64,000 nt of DNA, from the NCBI GenBank assembly GCA_905234605.1, contig CAJOIE010000006.1, forward strand, positions 1 through 64,000, given 5' to 3'. Shown here piece after piece: positions 53,991-61,868 of the stretch. Each line of letters starts with the position of its first letter. Position 1 is the first letter of the stretch. The translations under genes and the position numbers were made by a program. Under the pieces are notes generated by a model, which saw only the letters and a program-made list of their open reading frames with translations, was not told the origin of the DNA and did no database searches. The stretch comes from an uncultured Bacteroidaceae bacterium. GTDB taxonomy: Bacteria; Bacteroidota; Bacteroidia; Bacteroidales; Bacteroidaceae.

Positions 53991-54059
53991 AAACCTGAGG
54001 AGTGAAGAATGAGAGTTACCATAGCCGTTGGTAACCCTCATTCTTCACTCCTCAGGTTT
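53991..54059. terminator. Long hairpin between convergent genes
   Basis: 30-bp arms (53991-54020 and 54030-54059) beginning AAACCTGAGGAGTGAAGAATG, with one mismatch and a 9-base loop. The left side also repeats directly: GAGGAGTGAAGARTG occurs at about 53974 and again at 53996, plus a decayed copy at the ABC-F stop. Likely a bidirectional terminator grown by duplication. Confidence 0.7.
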
Positions 54060-54078
54060 CGTCCGTCGTTATTCCTGT

Positions 54079-54876
54079 TTATCGGACGGCTATCTTCACG
54101 CCGCCAACCACATAGATGCCTCGTGGCAGGCCGTTGAGTGCTCCGTTGGCAGCCACGCCGCGGCGCACTGTGGTGCCGCGCACGTCGGTCACATCGACCA
54201 GACCGTTGCCGCTCCGTGAAGCGATGCCTGCGGTGATGGCATCGAGGCTCTTGGCATGGCGTATCTCAATGTCGGTGGCACCTGCTGCCTGAGTATCCCA
54301 CATTATGCCGCAACGTGTGGGCAGGAACGTCTTGTCGGCACTGGTGCGCACGAGCATGCTCTGAAGCACCTCGGTGTCCTGCTGTGCCGGTATGCCGTAG
54401 CGACCGTCGCCCTTGACACTCTCCCATGATGAGCCGAAGCTGATGCTGTTGCCGCGTGCATCGCTCATGCTGATGGTGCGCAACTCTGCCGACATGCCCA
54501 TGGTCTCTGTGGAGCGGATGTGCATTGTGGTGGTCTTGGGAGCATACACGAGGTAGGGCACGCCTGCTTCGATGCCCTCATTGGTGCACTCCACGAAGTA
54601 GAGGCACAATGTGCTGCCCTCTTGATTGATGGCGGCCAGACGCTCCACCTGCAGGCCTGCCGATGCTGCTTCCACCTGTTCGGCCGAAAGCGTGTATGGC
54701 ACGCAGAGACTGTTGTAGCCGGCCAGAAGTATGCGGTTGAGGGTCACAGGCTGCTCTGTGGCAATGCGCTCCATGGGCAGCTGTGGTGTGGATGCTGATA
54801 CGTATTGCATGCGCTGGGCATGTGCTGCCGTAGCCGTGAGGGCGGCAATGGCGAGGGAGAGGTAGATGTGCTTCAT
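54079..54876 (-). CDS. Secreted protein of unknown function with sorting-like C-terminus
   Basis: A 265-aa exported protein; start at MKHIYLSLAIAALTATAAHA gives a clean signal peptide (an ATG ten codons earlier does not). The body contains LAGYNSLCVPYTLSAEQVEA and GVPYLVYAPKTTTMHIR, segments that recur in Bacteroidales secreted multi-domain proteins. The GH53 protein has similar text near its C-terminus (GTVIFPFTPDVSTGFTDITF; ANTPYIIYNASESDFSTTVF). It ends GLPRGIYVVGGVKIAVR after VTDVRGTTVRRG, the tail shared with four other products here. It could be a stand-alone version of that C-terminal module. Function unknown. Confidence 0.7.
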   Translation of the reverse strand: MKHIYLSLAIAALTATAAHAQRMQYVSASTPQLPMERIATEQPVTLNRILLAGYNSLCVPYTLSAEQVEAASAGLQVERLAAINQEGSTLCLYFVECTNEGIEAGVPYLVYAPKTTTMHIRSTETMGMSAELRTISMSDARGNSISFGSSWESVKGDGRYGIPAQQDTEVLQSMLVRTSADKTFLPTRCGIMWDTQAAGATDIEIRHAKSLDAITAGIASRSGNGLVDVTDVRGTTVRRGVAANGALNGLPRGIYVVGGVKIAVR

Positions 54877-55068
54877 AATAGCAGTGGTATAAAAGGGGTG
54901 ATACATGTGGCTGCGGAGGCTATTGCCTATGCTTTCGCAATATTACGCTTTTCCCTCTTTGGCTGTCCATGCGGGCCGTATGGCTTAAGCTTTTTTAACA
55001 GCAGCAAATGCCCGCTGTGACTTCAGATGCTGCTGCGGGCTTCAGGTGGTATGCTGCTGTTGTGCCTG

Positions 55069-56505
55069 CTACTGGTAGCGGGAGTATATCACCTGCATGG
55101 TCTGCGGCTGTGTGCCGCCGCGCAGTCTGGCAGTGGTGAGCGAGAGGTCGGGTGTGACCGATGTGTAGTAGAGTGCTCCCGTTGATGCGTTGGTGGCGGT
55201 GGTGGTGGCCACGGGCATGAGCACCACACGGTTCCAGTCGGGATAGGCAGCGTTGTATTGTTCCGACGACATACCTTGCTCGCGCATCACGCTCTGTTTC
55301 TCGCGATATATGGTTGAGAGCAGGCGTGCTATGTTGGCGTAGGTGTAGGTGTTGTAGGTGGCATCGTATGTGCTGATGAACGACGTTGTGCCGTCGGTCA
55401 CCTTGCGCTCGGCAAAGAAGGTCTTGTGCTGTGATGTGCGCACCATGAGCAGTTGCTGAGGTATGGGCAGGGCATAGTCGGGCTCGGAGGCATTGATGCG
55501 CGAGAGCACGATGCGTGCACGGCTGATGCTGTCGCCCTCGTGGGTGGCGAATATCTCGTCAACGGGCAATGTCAGCTCCGTGGCCAGTGCGGCAGGGGTC
55601 TTGAGGTAGGTGAATGCCTCGTCGGTATTGCCGGTCAGGATTGTGCTCAGGCCTTGCCAGCAGAAGCTGTTGAGCTGCATCACCTCGGGCGTGGCCGAGA
55701 AGCGTGCGATGGCAGCCACGGTGCTGTCGGCATCCACGTCATGGTAGGTGAAGAACACGTTGAGCACCGACACGTCGATGGCCAGCATGGTGCCGTTGCC
55801 GCTCTCGAGCTTGATGTAGAAGCCAGGCAGCACATGGTGTGCCATCTGCCATGAGTCGCGGAAGAACTCGGGGTGCTGCCGTGCGGCTTGCAGTATGCGG
55901 TGGCCGAGGGTGTCGGGCAGCGGGATGTGCACGTTGGGGTAGTAGGTCGATGCGGTGCGGTCGGATGCGTCGACGGTGTAGTCCACAGGGGTGAACGCCA
56001 CGGTGGCTATGGGGCTGGCCGATGCCGGCAGGTAGGCCGTGAGGTCGGCATCGGAGTAGTAGGTGTAGTCCTCGCGCATCGTGTTCGCATGGTCGAGCTC
56101 ATAGACGGAGAGCTTCATGGGGTTGTAGCCGTCGCCGTAGTATGATGTGTAGTAGAGGCGCAGGTCGATGGAGTCGGCCAGGTCGTCGCGTCCTTCTTGC
56201 ACGGCCACGAGCTGGCTGTCGGGAGGCAGGGTGTAGTCCTCGAATGTATGGAACTGTGCAGCAAACTCGGCCTTGACGGTGGCGCCTGTCTCAGGGTCTT
56301 GCACCTGGCCGAGGTAGCAGGTGGATGTTGATGGCACTATGGAGTCGAGTGCAATGGTGCGTGTGGTGAAGGTGAAGGTCTGCGAGGTTTCGGTCACGGC
56401 ATCGCCGGCAGGGTAGATGCCAAGCGAGGAGGTGCTCTCGTCGCAGGCTGTGAGCCACAGCAATGTGGCTACGAATATGGCCGAGTGGACAAAGCGTAGT
56501 CTCAT
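55069..56505 (-). CDS. DUF4270 family lipoprotein
   Basis: A 478-aa lipoprotein (MRLRFVHSAIFVATLLWLTA, Cys next). It shows DUF4270 traits: SSLGIYPAGDAVTETSQTFT, STSTCYLGQVQDPETGATVK, AEFAAQFHTFEDYTLPPDSQ, DSIDLRLYYTSYYGDGYNPM, and a C-terminal GGTQPQTMQVIYSRYQ. Bacteroidetes-specific; commonly located beside the starch-synthase-like gene and panC, as here (32 bases after that gene). Outer-membrane or surface location is likely; role unknown. Confidence 0.85.
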   Translation of the reverse strand: MRLRFVHSAIFVATLLWLTACDESTSSLGIYPAGDAVTETSQTFTFTTRTIALDSIVPSTSTCYLGQVQDPETGATVKAEFAAQFHTFEDYTLPPDSQLVAVQEGRDDLADSIDLRLYYTSYYGDGYNPMKLSVYELDHANTMREDYTYYSDADLTAYLPASASPIATVAFTPVDYTVDASDRTASTYYPNVHIPLPDTLGHRILQAARQHPEFFRDSWQMAHHVLPGFYIKLESGNGTMLAIDVSVLNVFFTYHDVDADSTVAAIARFSATPEVMQLNSFCWQGLSTILTGNTDEAFTYLKTPAALATELTLPVDEIFATHEGDSISRARIVLSRINASEPDYALPIPQQLLMVRTSQHKTFFAERKVTDGTTSFISTYDATYNTYTYANIARLLSTIYREKQSVMREQGMSSEQYNAAYPDWNRVVLMPVATTTATNASTGALYYTSVTPDLSLTTARLRGGTQPQTMQVIYSRYQ

Positions 56506-56537
56506 GGAGAGGTGTGTGTTAGGATGGTGGTGTGGGC

Positions 56538-57368
56538 CTACTCTTTCTTGCCGTGGCTCCACACGGCGTCGAAGAATTCGGTAGCGCGGGTGCCTATGTC
56601 GTCGGCCTGAATGTCGAAGTTGGTGACCACTTTCAGCTTGCGCTTCTTGGCGTAGGCCACGAGCTCGTCGTCGTTGAGTCCGGCAGGCAGGAGGAGGGCA
56701 TCGCTGTAGTCGAGGGCCAGATGGTAGAGGTCGCGCATGGTGATGGTCGCGGGCAGCTGCTCTGTGAGGCCTTCGGGCAGGCCCTTGAAGAGCAGGCTGG
56801 GCACGAACTGGTCGTCCATGGGGAGCTTGAGGTCTTCGGCAGCGGGTGTGAACACGATGCGGCTGTCGCGGAAGGATGGTTCTTCGCGATATGATGTCTT
56901 GATGTAGAGCGGTGCCAGGGCGGAAATCCATCCCTGACAGTGTATGATCTCGGGCACCCAGCGCAGCTTCTTCACTGTCTCGAGCACGCCGCGGGCGTAG
57001 AAGATGGCACGCTCGCCGTTGTCGGCATACTCGCCTGTCTCGGCATCGCCGAGCTCCAGCCGGCGCATGAAGTAGTCGTCGTTGTCGATGAAGTATACCT
57101 GCATGCGGGCACTGGGTATGGAGGCTACCTTGAGTATGAGCAGGTGGTCGGTGCCGTCGATGATGAGGTTCATGCCCGAGAGGCGTATCACCTCGTGCAG
57201 CTGCATGCGGCGCTCGTTGATTACTCCCCATTTAGGCATGAAGGTACGTATCTCACGTCCTTGCTCCTGCACGGCCTGCGGCAAGCGGCGGCCCAGCAGG
57301 GAGTATGGGTCTTCAGCTACATAAGGTGTAATGCGCTGAGTGATGAAGAGCACTCTTTTGGACTTCAT
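56538..57368 (-). CDS. Glycogen/starch-synthase-like protein (GT5 N-domain only)
   Basis: A 276-aa protein corresponding to the N-terminal Rossmann domain of GT5 starch synthase: MKSKRVLFITQRITPYVAED, GVINERRMQLHEVIRLSGMN, WVPEIIHCQGWISALAPLYI. The GT1-type C-terminal nucleotide-sugar domain of full synthases (about 480 aa) is absent and the frame ends cleanly. The starting KxGG-type loop of GT5 is replaced by ITPYVAEDPYSLLG. Such short forms are conserved next to panC/DUF4270 in Bacteroidales, so it is not simply a truncation. Catalysis as a synthase is doubtful. A TATCTTTG -7 box is at 57397-57404. Confidence 0.75.
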   Translation of the reverse strand: MKSKRVLFITQRITPYVAEDPYSLLGRRLPQAVQEQGREIRTFMPKWGVINERRMQLHEVIRLSGMNLIIDGTDHLLILKVASIPSARMQVYFIDNDDYFMRRLELGDAETGEYADNGERAIFYARGVLETVKKLRWVPEIIHCQGWISALAPLYIKTSYREEPSFRDSRIVFTPAAEDLKLPMDDQFVPSLLFKGLPEGLTEQLPATITMRDLYHLALDYSDALLLPAGLNDDELVAYAKKRKLKVVTNFDIQADDIGTRATEFFDAVWSHGKKE

Positions 57369-57396
57369 GGCATCGTTCTGTTGCTTAATTGCAATG

Positions 57397-57404
57397 CAAA
57401 GATA
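57397..57404 (-). promoter_or_regulatory. -7 box of the starch-synthase-like/DUF4270 unit
   Basis: Minus-strand TATCTTTG; predicted leader of about 25 bases. Confidence 0.45.
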
Positions 57405-57513
57405 TATATAAAATGTGGTGTATTTGCAACCCGAGGGGCTGGAAAGTGACCCCGCAGGTTGTTTTTCGCGCAAAAAGGGCTGTGCGGAAGCTATGCGGTA
57501 TGCTATATTGAGT

Positions 57514-57521
57514 TACTTTTG
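57514..57521 (+). promoter_or_regulatory. -7 box of panC-panD
   Basis: TACTTTTG fits TAnnTTTG; leader of about 40 bases to the ATG at 57566. Divergent from the starch-synthase-like gene. Confidence 0.45.
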
Positions 57522-57565
57522 CACCACTTTTATATCAAGGTGCCGATTATCACCTGTACAGATTT

Positions 57566-58432
57566 ATGAATGTAGTCACCACCATCAGCGAGCTGCGCGC
57601 GCTCCTCTCCGCAGCCCGCGCCGAGGGCAAGACCGTTGGCCTGGTGCCCACCATGGGGGCTTTGCACGAGGGGCATGCCTCGCTTGTGCGTCGCAGCGTG
57701 GATGAATGCGATGTCACTGTTGTGAGCATTTTCCTCAATCCTACCCAGTTCAACGACAAGCAGGACCTGGCACGCTACCCGCGTACGCTTGAGGCCGACT
57801 GCGAGCTGCTGCGTTCATGCGGCGCGGACATTGCCTTTGCGCCGTCGGTGGAAGAGGTCTACACCGAGCCGGATCACCGAGTATTCTCCTACCCGCCGAC
57901 AGACAGTGTCATGGAGGGTGCCATGCGCCCGGGCCACTTCAACGGCGTATGCCAGATAGTGTCGAAACTGTTTGCCTACGCCGAGCCCACGCGTGCTTAT
58001 TTCGGGGAGAAGGACTACCAGCAGATAGCCGTCATCCGCCGCATGGTGGCCGACCTCGGCCTTAGTCTGGAGATAGTGGCCTGCCCTGTGGTGCGTGAGG
58101 CTTCCGGCCTGGCCATGTCGAGCCGCAACACTCTGCTCACGCAGCAGGAGCGTGCCATGGCTGCCCATATCTATGCTGCATTGGTGGCCTCGCGCGCCTT
58201 TGCCCATGCACACTCTGTGGCGCAGACCATCCAGTACACCGTGGCGCGCATCAACGCCGTAGCGGGTCTGCGTGTGGAATATTACAGCATTGTCGACGGT
58301 CTGACGCTGGCCGACGTGCAGGCATGGACCGACGTGCCCACGGTCGTGGGCTGCATCACCGTCTACTGCGGCAGCAAACCCATACGTCTCATAGACCATA
58401 TCTCTTACCGCAAGGAGGGCGAGTGGCTATGA
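57566..58432 (+). CDS. panC: Pantothenate synthetase (pantoate-beta-alanine ligase)
   Basis: A 288-aa cytosolic ligase that condenses D-pantoate and beta-alanine via pantoyl-adenylate. It has [19 protein letters not shown] (HIGH-like ATP site), [52 protein letters not shown] and [20 protein letters not shown] (KMSKS-like). The stop overlaps the panD start as ATGA, so both beta-alanine supply and use are co-translated. Confidence 0.97.
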   Translation: MNVVTTISELRALLSAARAEGKTVGLVPTMGALHEGHASLVRRSVDECDVTVVSIFLNPTQFNDKQDLARYPRTLEADCELLRSCGADIAFAPSVEEVYTEPDHRVFSYPPTDSVMEGAMRPGHFNGVCQIVSKLFAYAEPTRAYFGEKDYQQIAVIRRMVADLGLSLEIVACPVVREASGLAMSSRNTLLTQQERAMAAHIYAALVASRAFAHAHSVAQTIQYTVARINAVAGLRVEYYSIVDGLTLADVQAWTDVPTVVGCITVYCGSKPIRLIDHISYRKEGEWL

Positions 58433-58773
58433 TGATACAGGTGCTCAAGAGCAAGCTCCACTGCGTGCGCGTCACGGAGGCCAATCTCAACTACATGGGC
58501 TCCATCACCATCGACGAGGCACTCATGGAGGCCGCCGCCATGGTGGCCGGCGAGAAGGTGCAGGTGGTGGACAACAACAACGGCGAGCGTTTCGAGACGT
58601 ATATCATTGCAGGCCCCCGCAATTCAGGATGCATCTGCCTCAACGGAGCGGCGGCACGCAAGGTGCAGGTGGGCGACGTGTGCATCATCATGTCCTACGC
58701 CATTGTCGACTTTGAGGAGGCACGCACCTTCAAGCCCATAGTGCTGTTTCCCGACGAGAACAATGCCATCTGA
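58429..58773 (+). CDS. panD: Aspartate 1-decarboxylase precursor
   Basis: A 114-aa pyruvoyl enzyme making beta-alanine from L-aspartate. [20 protein letters not shown] then NYMGSITID contains the Gly-Ser self-cleavage site (Gly24-Ser25 if counted from the first Met), giving beta and alpha chains. [20 protein letters not shown] and [20 protein letters not shown] are conserved core segments. Either of the two adjacent ATGs (58429 or 58432) may be used; the first overlaps the panC stop. Confidence 0.96.
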   Translation: MMIQVLKSKLHCVRVTEANLNYMGSITIDEALMEAAAMVAGEKVQVVDNNNGERFETYIIAGPRNSGCICLNGAAARKVQVGDVCIIMSYAIVDFEEARTFKPIVLFPDENNAI

Positions 58774-58827
58774 GAATACAGGCTGTAGGCTGTAGTGTGT
58801 AGGAGGCGTGGTGCTGTCGTGCCGGCA

Positions 58828-58882
58828 CCCTGCACCCAGATACCCTGCACCCCTGCACGGTCTGACGCAGACACCCTGCACT
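58828..58882. repeat. CCCTGCAC repeats near panD
   Basis: CCCTGCA occurs at 58828, 58843, 58851 and 58874; the last two are 23 bp apart like the other two loci. The last copy lies in the left arm of the terminator stem. Confidence 0.55.
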
Positions 58883-58914
58883 CCCTCAGGCGAGAGGGTG
58901 CAGGGTGTCTGCGT
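58865..58914. terminator. Bidirectional terminator between panD and the epimerase gene
   Basis: 23-bp arms starting ACGCAGACACCCTGCA with two mismatches and a 4-base loop, between convergent genes. Confidence 0.7.
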
Positions 58915-58987
58915 CTGTTGTGCTGTGGGCTTGTCTGATGAGTGCAGCGCGTCGCTGTCGGGAGAGCGGTGTGCTGCTGCTATGGCC

Positions 58988-59404
58988 TTACTTCTTGGCG
59001 GGGTCTTCGCACAGCTCGGTGAGTATGCCCACGGTGCTCTTCGGGTGGAGGAAGGCGATGTTGAGGCCGTCGGCACCCTTGCGCGGAGCGGCGTCGATGA
59101 GGCGAATGCCCTTGCTGTCGCACTCGGCCAGGGCGTTGGCCACGCCGTCCTCGATGCAGAATGCCACGTGGTGCACGCCTTTGTTGCCTTTGTCGAGCCA
59201 CTTCTGGATGGTGCTCTCGGGGCTCGTGGGCTCAAGCAGTTCGAGCTTCACCTCGCCAACGCGGAGGAAGGCGGTCTTCACCTTCTGGTCCTCGACGACC
59301 TCGGTCTTGTAGCAGGTCAGGCCAAGTACGTTCTCGAAATAGGGCAGCACTTCGTCGATGCTCTGCACGCCGATGCCGATGTGCTCGATTTTGGAAATCT
59401 TCAT
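58988..59404 (-). CDS. mce: Methylmalonyl-CoA epimerase
   Basis: A 138-aa VOC-fold metalloenzyme converting (S)- to (R)-methylmalonyl-CoA in the succinate-propionate pathway. It has MKISKIEHIGIGVQSIDEVL (first metal His), GEVKLELLEPTSPES (Glu), NKGVHHVAFCIEDGVANALA (His) and STVGILTELCE (Glu). Single gene; mutase subunits are not in this window. Its promoter is TACTTTTG at 59480-59487 with CTTG 20 bases upstream. Confidence 0.95.
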   Translation of the reverse strand: MKISKIEHIGIGVQSIDEVLPYFENVLGLTCYKTEVVEDQKVKTAFLRVGEVKLELLEPTSPESTIQKWLDKGNKGVHHVAFCIEDGVANALAECDSKGIRLIDAAPRKGADGLNIAFLHPKSTVGILTELCEDPAKK

Positions 59405-59479
59405 AGTTCGTGTGGTTTAGTTAGTTGGTATGGTGTCAGTTGTCGTAGGCCTTGGCACGTGCTGTGCGCAGAGGCTCCA

Positions 59480-59511
59480 CAAAAGTAGGTCTTGCATGGT
59501 GAAGAGGCAAG
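59480..59511 (-). promoter_or_regulatory. Promoter of the epimerase gene
   Basis: Minus-strand CTTG (59508-59511), 20 bases, TACTTTTG (59480-59487); leader about 70 bases. Confidence 0.6.
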
Positions 59512-59556
59512 CGAAAGGGTGGAAAAAAGGTTGCCCGCAGTGTACCGACAGGCGTC

Positions 59557-60093
59557 TCAGCCGAAGCGTTCCATCCATTGTGTCATGCGATGCACGCTCT
59601 CGTCGCCGAAGCGGGCGAGGCTGCGAAGCACGTGCTCGGGTGTCTTCTCCTCCGTAGGGCGTGTCTTTGAGAAGAACTTGTCGGCATAGCACACTATCTG
59701 CTCCTCTGTCGTCTCGGGCACGAGGTCCACGGGCGGCAGTGGCAGATGCTGTGCCACGATGGCTGCGGCCGTCAGGCCGGTGCCTGTGTGCCGCTCGGCC
59801 ACGCGGGCGTGGCGCGGCAGGCCTTCGCGGCGCAGCAGCTCGGCTCCGAGGATGCCGTGGCGCAGGTAGGGCTCTGTGCCGTGGCAGTGAATGGCCGGTG
59901 CGTCGGTGTAGATGATGCCTATGTCGTGGAGCATGGCAGCCTCAAGGAGGAATGCTGTGTCGGCATGCAGCCGGGGGTGACGCTCTGCCACGGCAAGTGC
60001 CTTTTTCGCCACGAGCTCGCTATGGGTGAGCAGCAGCTGGCGCAAGGGCTCGTTGGCGGAGTAGTATTTATCGATGATAGCTCTTGCGTCCAT
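59557..60093 (-). CDS. HD-domain phosphohydrolase
   Basis: A 178-aa cytosolic HD-superfamily protein starting MDARAIIDKYYSANEPLRQL. Metal ligands: His in LLTHSELVAKKALAVAERH, the HD doublet in EAAMLHDIGI, His in GTEPYLRHGILGAELLRREG and a later Asp in EEQIVCYADKFFSKTRP. Related to uncharacterised HDIG phosphohydrolases. The start overlaps the C10 peptidase coding end by 26 bases. Substrate unknown (nucleotide or phosphate ester likely). Confidence 0.82.
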   Translation of the reverse strand: MDARAIIDKYYSANEPLRQLLLTHSELVAKKALAVAERHPRLHADTAFLLEAAMLHDIGIIYTDAPAIHCHGTEPYLRHGILGAELLRREGLPRHARVAERHTGTGLTAAAIVAQHLPLPPVDLVPETTEEQIVCYADKFFSKTRPTEEKTPEHVLRSLARFGDESVHRMTQWMERFG

Positions 60094-61852
60094 GCTCAAT
60101 GGTGATTGGCGTGCGCGATGTGGCACGGCGGCCAGCCAGATCGTAGCGCACAGGGTTGACGGCGGCGTGGTGAATGCTGCCTATGCTGCTGGCATCGGGC
60201 GTGGTGACTGCCGTCTGAGCCTGAATGGTCCACGGGCAGCGCACGAGTAACGTGTAGGCCGTGGCCGGCATGAGACCTGTGTAGGTCACATGTAGCGTGG
60301 TGCTCTCGCCGGCCGGCAGCTGCAAGGCTGTGTAGTGGCGGTTGTCGTCGGCATTGGCCTGGGTGGAACGGAGGCAGAAGGTGACAAGCGAGCCGGCGGT
60401 GCCGCTGGTTGCCTGGTTGGCTACGTCGATCTGTGCGGTGAGGCTGACGCGGCCGTCGGCAGCGAACTCCATGGATGTGATTGCGGGCGTGCCCCATTGC
60501 AGGATGGGGGCTGTGCCTTGCTGTATGTATACAGGACGGGTGAAGGGGATGGTGACATCGTCGTGCGAGATGCCTATGAGACGCTCGCCTGCCTCGTTGA
60601 AGCGCAGGTAGAGCCGTTGCGTGAGCTCCTCGCATGGGGCTATGGTGAAGCCTGCAAGACCCACATAGTCGGCCTGCTGGAACACGGCGGTGTCGGTGGG
60701 CAGGAAGGTCATCACCTCGTAGGTATAGGTGACGCTGTCTGTGCCGTGGTTGACGAATGTGAAGTCGGCCATGACATACGGCTGCGTGTCGGGCTCGCGC
60801 AGGAAACGTATGTCCTTCAGCTCGATGCCCAAGGCCGCGATGTTGAGAGTGTCGGGCTCCAACGGGCGGGCTTCGGCTGAGGGGTGCATGAACAGGGCGC
60901 ACTGGTTGCAGAAGAAACCTTGGGCTATGCCGCCGGCAGCATAGTCGCTGCGCTCCCACGGGTTGAGCCAGTCAAGGTCGTACCATCCGTCGTAGCGGCC
61001 GTCGTAGCCCCAGTTGACATGATAGTAGCCGTCGGCATCGTAGCCGTCGATGTTGAAGGCATGGCCCGCGAGAGTCATGGTGTGGCCGGCATACACCACA
61101 GGGCGCGCAGCGTCGAGCTCGTGGCGCAGCATGGCATGCCAGCGGGCCGGCGTGTAGAGCATGCGCTCGCGGTAGGCCACCATGCCGTAGCCCATGGCAC
61201 GTTGGAGTGGCTCCTGTGCCGTCCAGATGTTGGCACCTGAGGCATCGAGACCATACTGCATGTGCACGGCCATGCCTGCAGCAAGCGATGTCAGGGCAAT
61301 GGCGGCTCCTTGCTCTATGGTCCAGCCGTTGCGGTAGTCGGAGAGGTAGTGCTCCCAGTCGAAGCGTGTGCCAGGCAGGAGGTCGGCAAGCACGTAGTTG
61401 GCGGTCTGCCAGCCGTGGAGCGTGTCGAGGAGTGCCTCGGGATAGCGGTAGTAGGCCATGACCTGCTCAATGGCTGTGGCCACACAGCCTGAGAGGCAGT
61501 GCTTGGCCGACACCTTGCCGTTGCTGTCGGTCCAGTAAGGGCACATGAGGTTGTAGGGCTCCTCCTGGCTGCGTATGGAGGTGAGGAGCGGCCCCACGGT
61601 GGCATGTGTGTCGCTGACGTAGCCGGCAGCCTTGGCGCGTGAGGGCTGACGGCGTGCTGTCATGTGCCGCACTGCTGGCGACAGCTTGGTGAGCTGGCGG
61701 CCGGCAAGCATGGCCTCGAGGGCAGGGGGGAGCGTGCCGCAGTGCTCCACGTCGTGAGCCACAAGACTGCCTTCATGCATGAGGTCAACTTGTGCATGAA
61801 GAGTGATGAAGCAGAGGCTTAAAGCGAAGGCTGTCAGCAGTTTGATGCGCAT
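60068..61852 (-). CDS. Secreted C10 (streptopain-like) cysteine peptidase
   Basis: A 594-aa exported peptidase (signal MRIKLLTAFALSLCFITLHA). A short pro-region (about 21-90) precedes the catalytic core: Cys123 in HCLSGCVATAIEQVMAYYRY and His264 in LAGHAFNIDGYDADGYYHVN, followed by WGYDGRYDGWYDLDWL, the SpeB fold. The family includes SpeB and Porphyromonas PrtT. Ig-like beta domains follow (about 340-560) and the end is RYDLAGRRATSRTPITIEHG, a sorting-like tail. The C10 pro-region is normally about 100 residues or more, so the inhibitory prodomain is short. It lies 16 bases after a DUF3298 lipoprotein gene. Confidence 0.88.
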   Translation of the reverse strand: MRIKLLTAFALSLCFITLHAQVDLMHEGSLVAHDVEHCGTLPPALEAMLAGRQLTKLSPAVRHMTARRQPSRAKAAGYVSDTHATVGPLLTSIRSQEEPYNLMCPYWTDSNGKVSAKHCLSGCVATAIEQVMAYYRYPEALLDTLHGWQTANYVLADLLPGTRFDWEHYLSDYRNGWTIEQGAAIALTSLAAGMAVHMQYGLDASGANIWTAQEPLQRAMGYGMVAYRERMLYTPARWHAMLRHELDAARPVVYAGHTMTLAGHAFNIDGYDADGYYHVNWGYDGRYDGWYDLDWLNPWERSDYAAGGIAQGFFCNQCALFMHPSAEARPLEPDTLNIAALGIELKDIRFLREPDTQPYVMADFTFVNHGTDSVTYTYEVMTFLPTDTAVFQQADYVGLAGFTIAPCEELTQRLYLRFNEAGERLIGISHDDVTIPFTRPVYIQQGTAPILQWGTPAITSMEFAADGRVSLTAQIDVANQATSGTAGSLVTFCLRSTQANADDNRHYTALQLPAGESTTLHVTYTGLMPATAYTLLVRCPWTIQAQTAVTTPDASSIGSIHHAAVNPVRYDLAGRRATSRTPITIEHGRKSYHR

Positions 61853-61868
61853 CTGTCGTTGAATGGGT

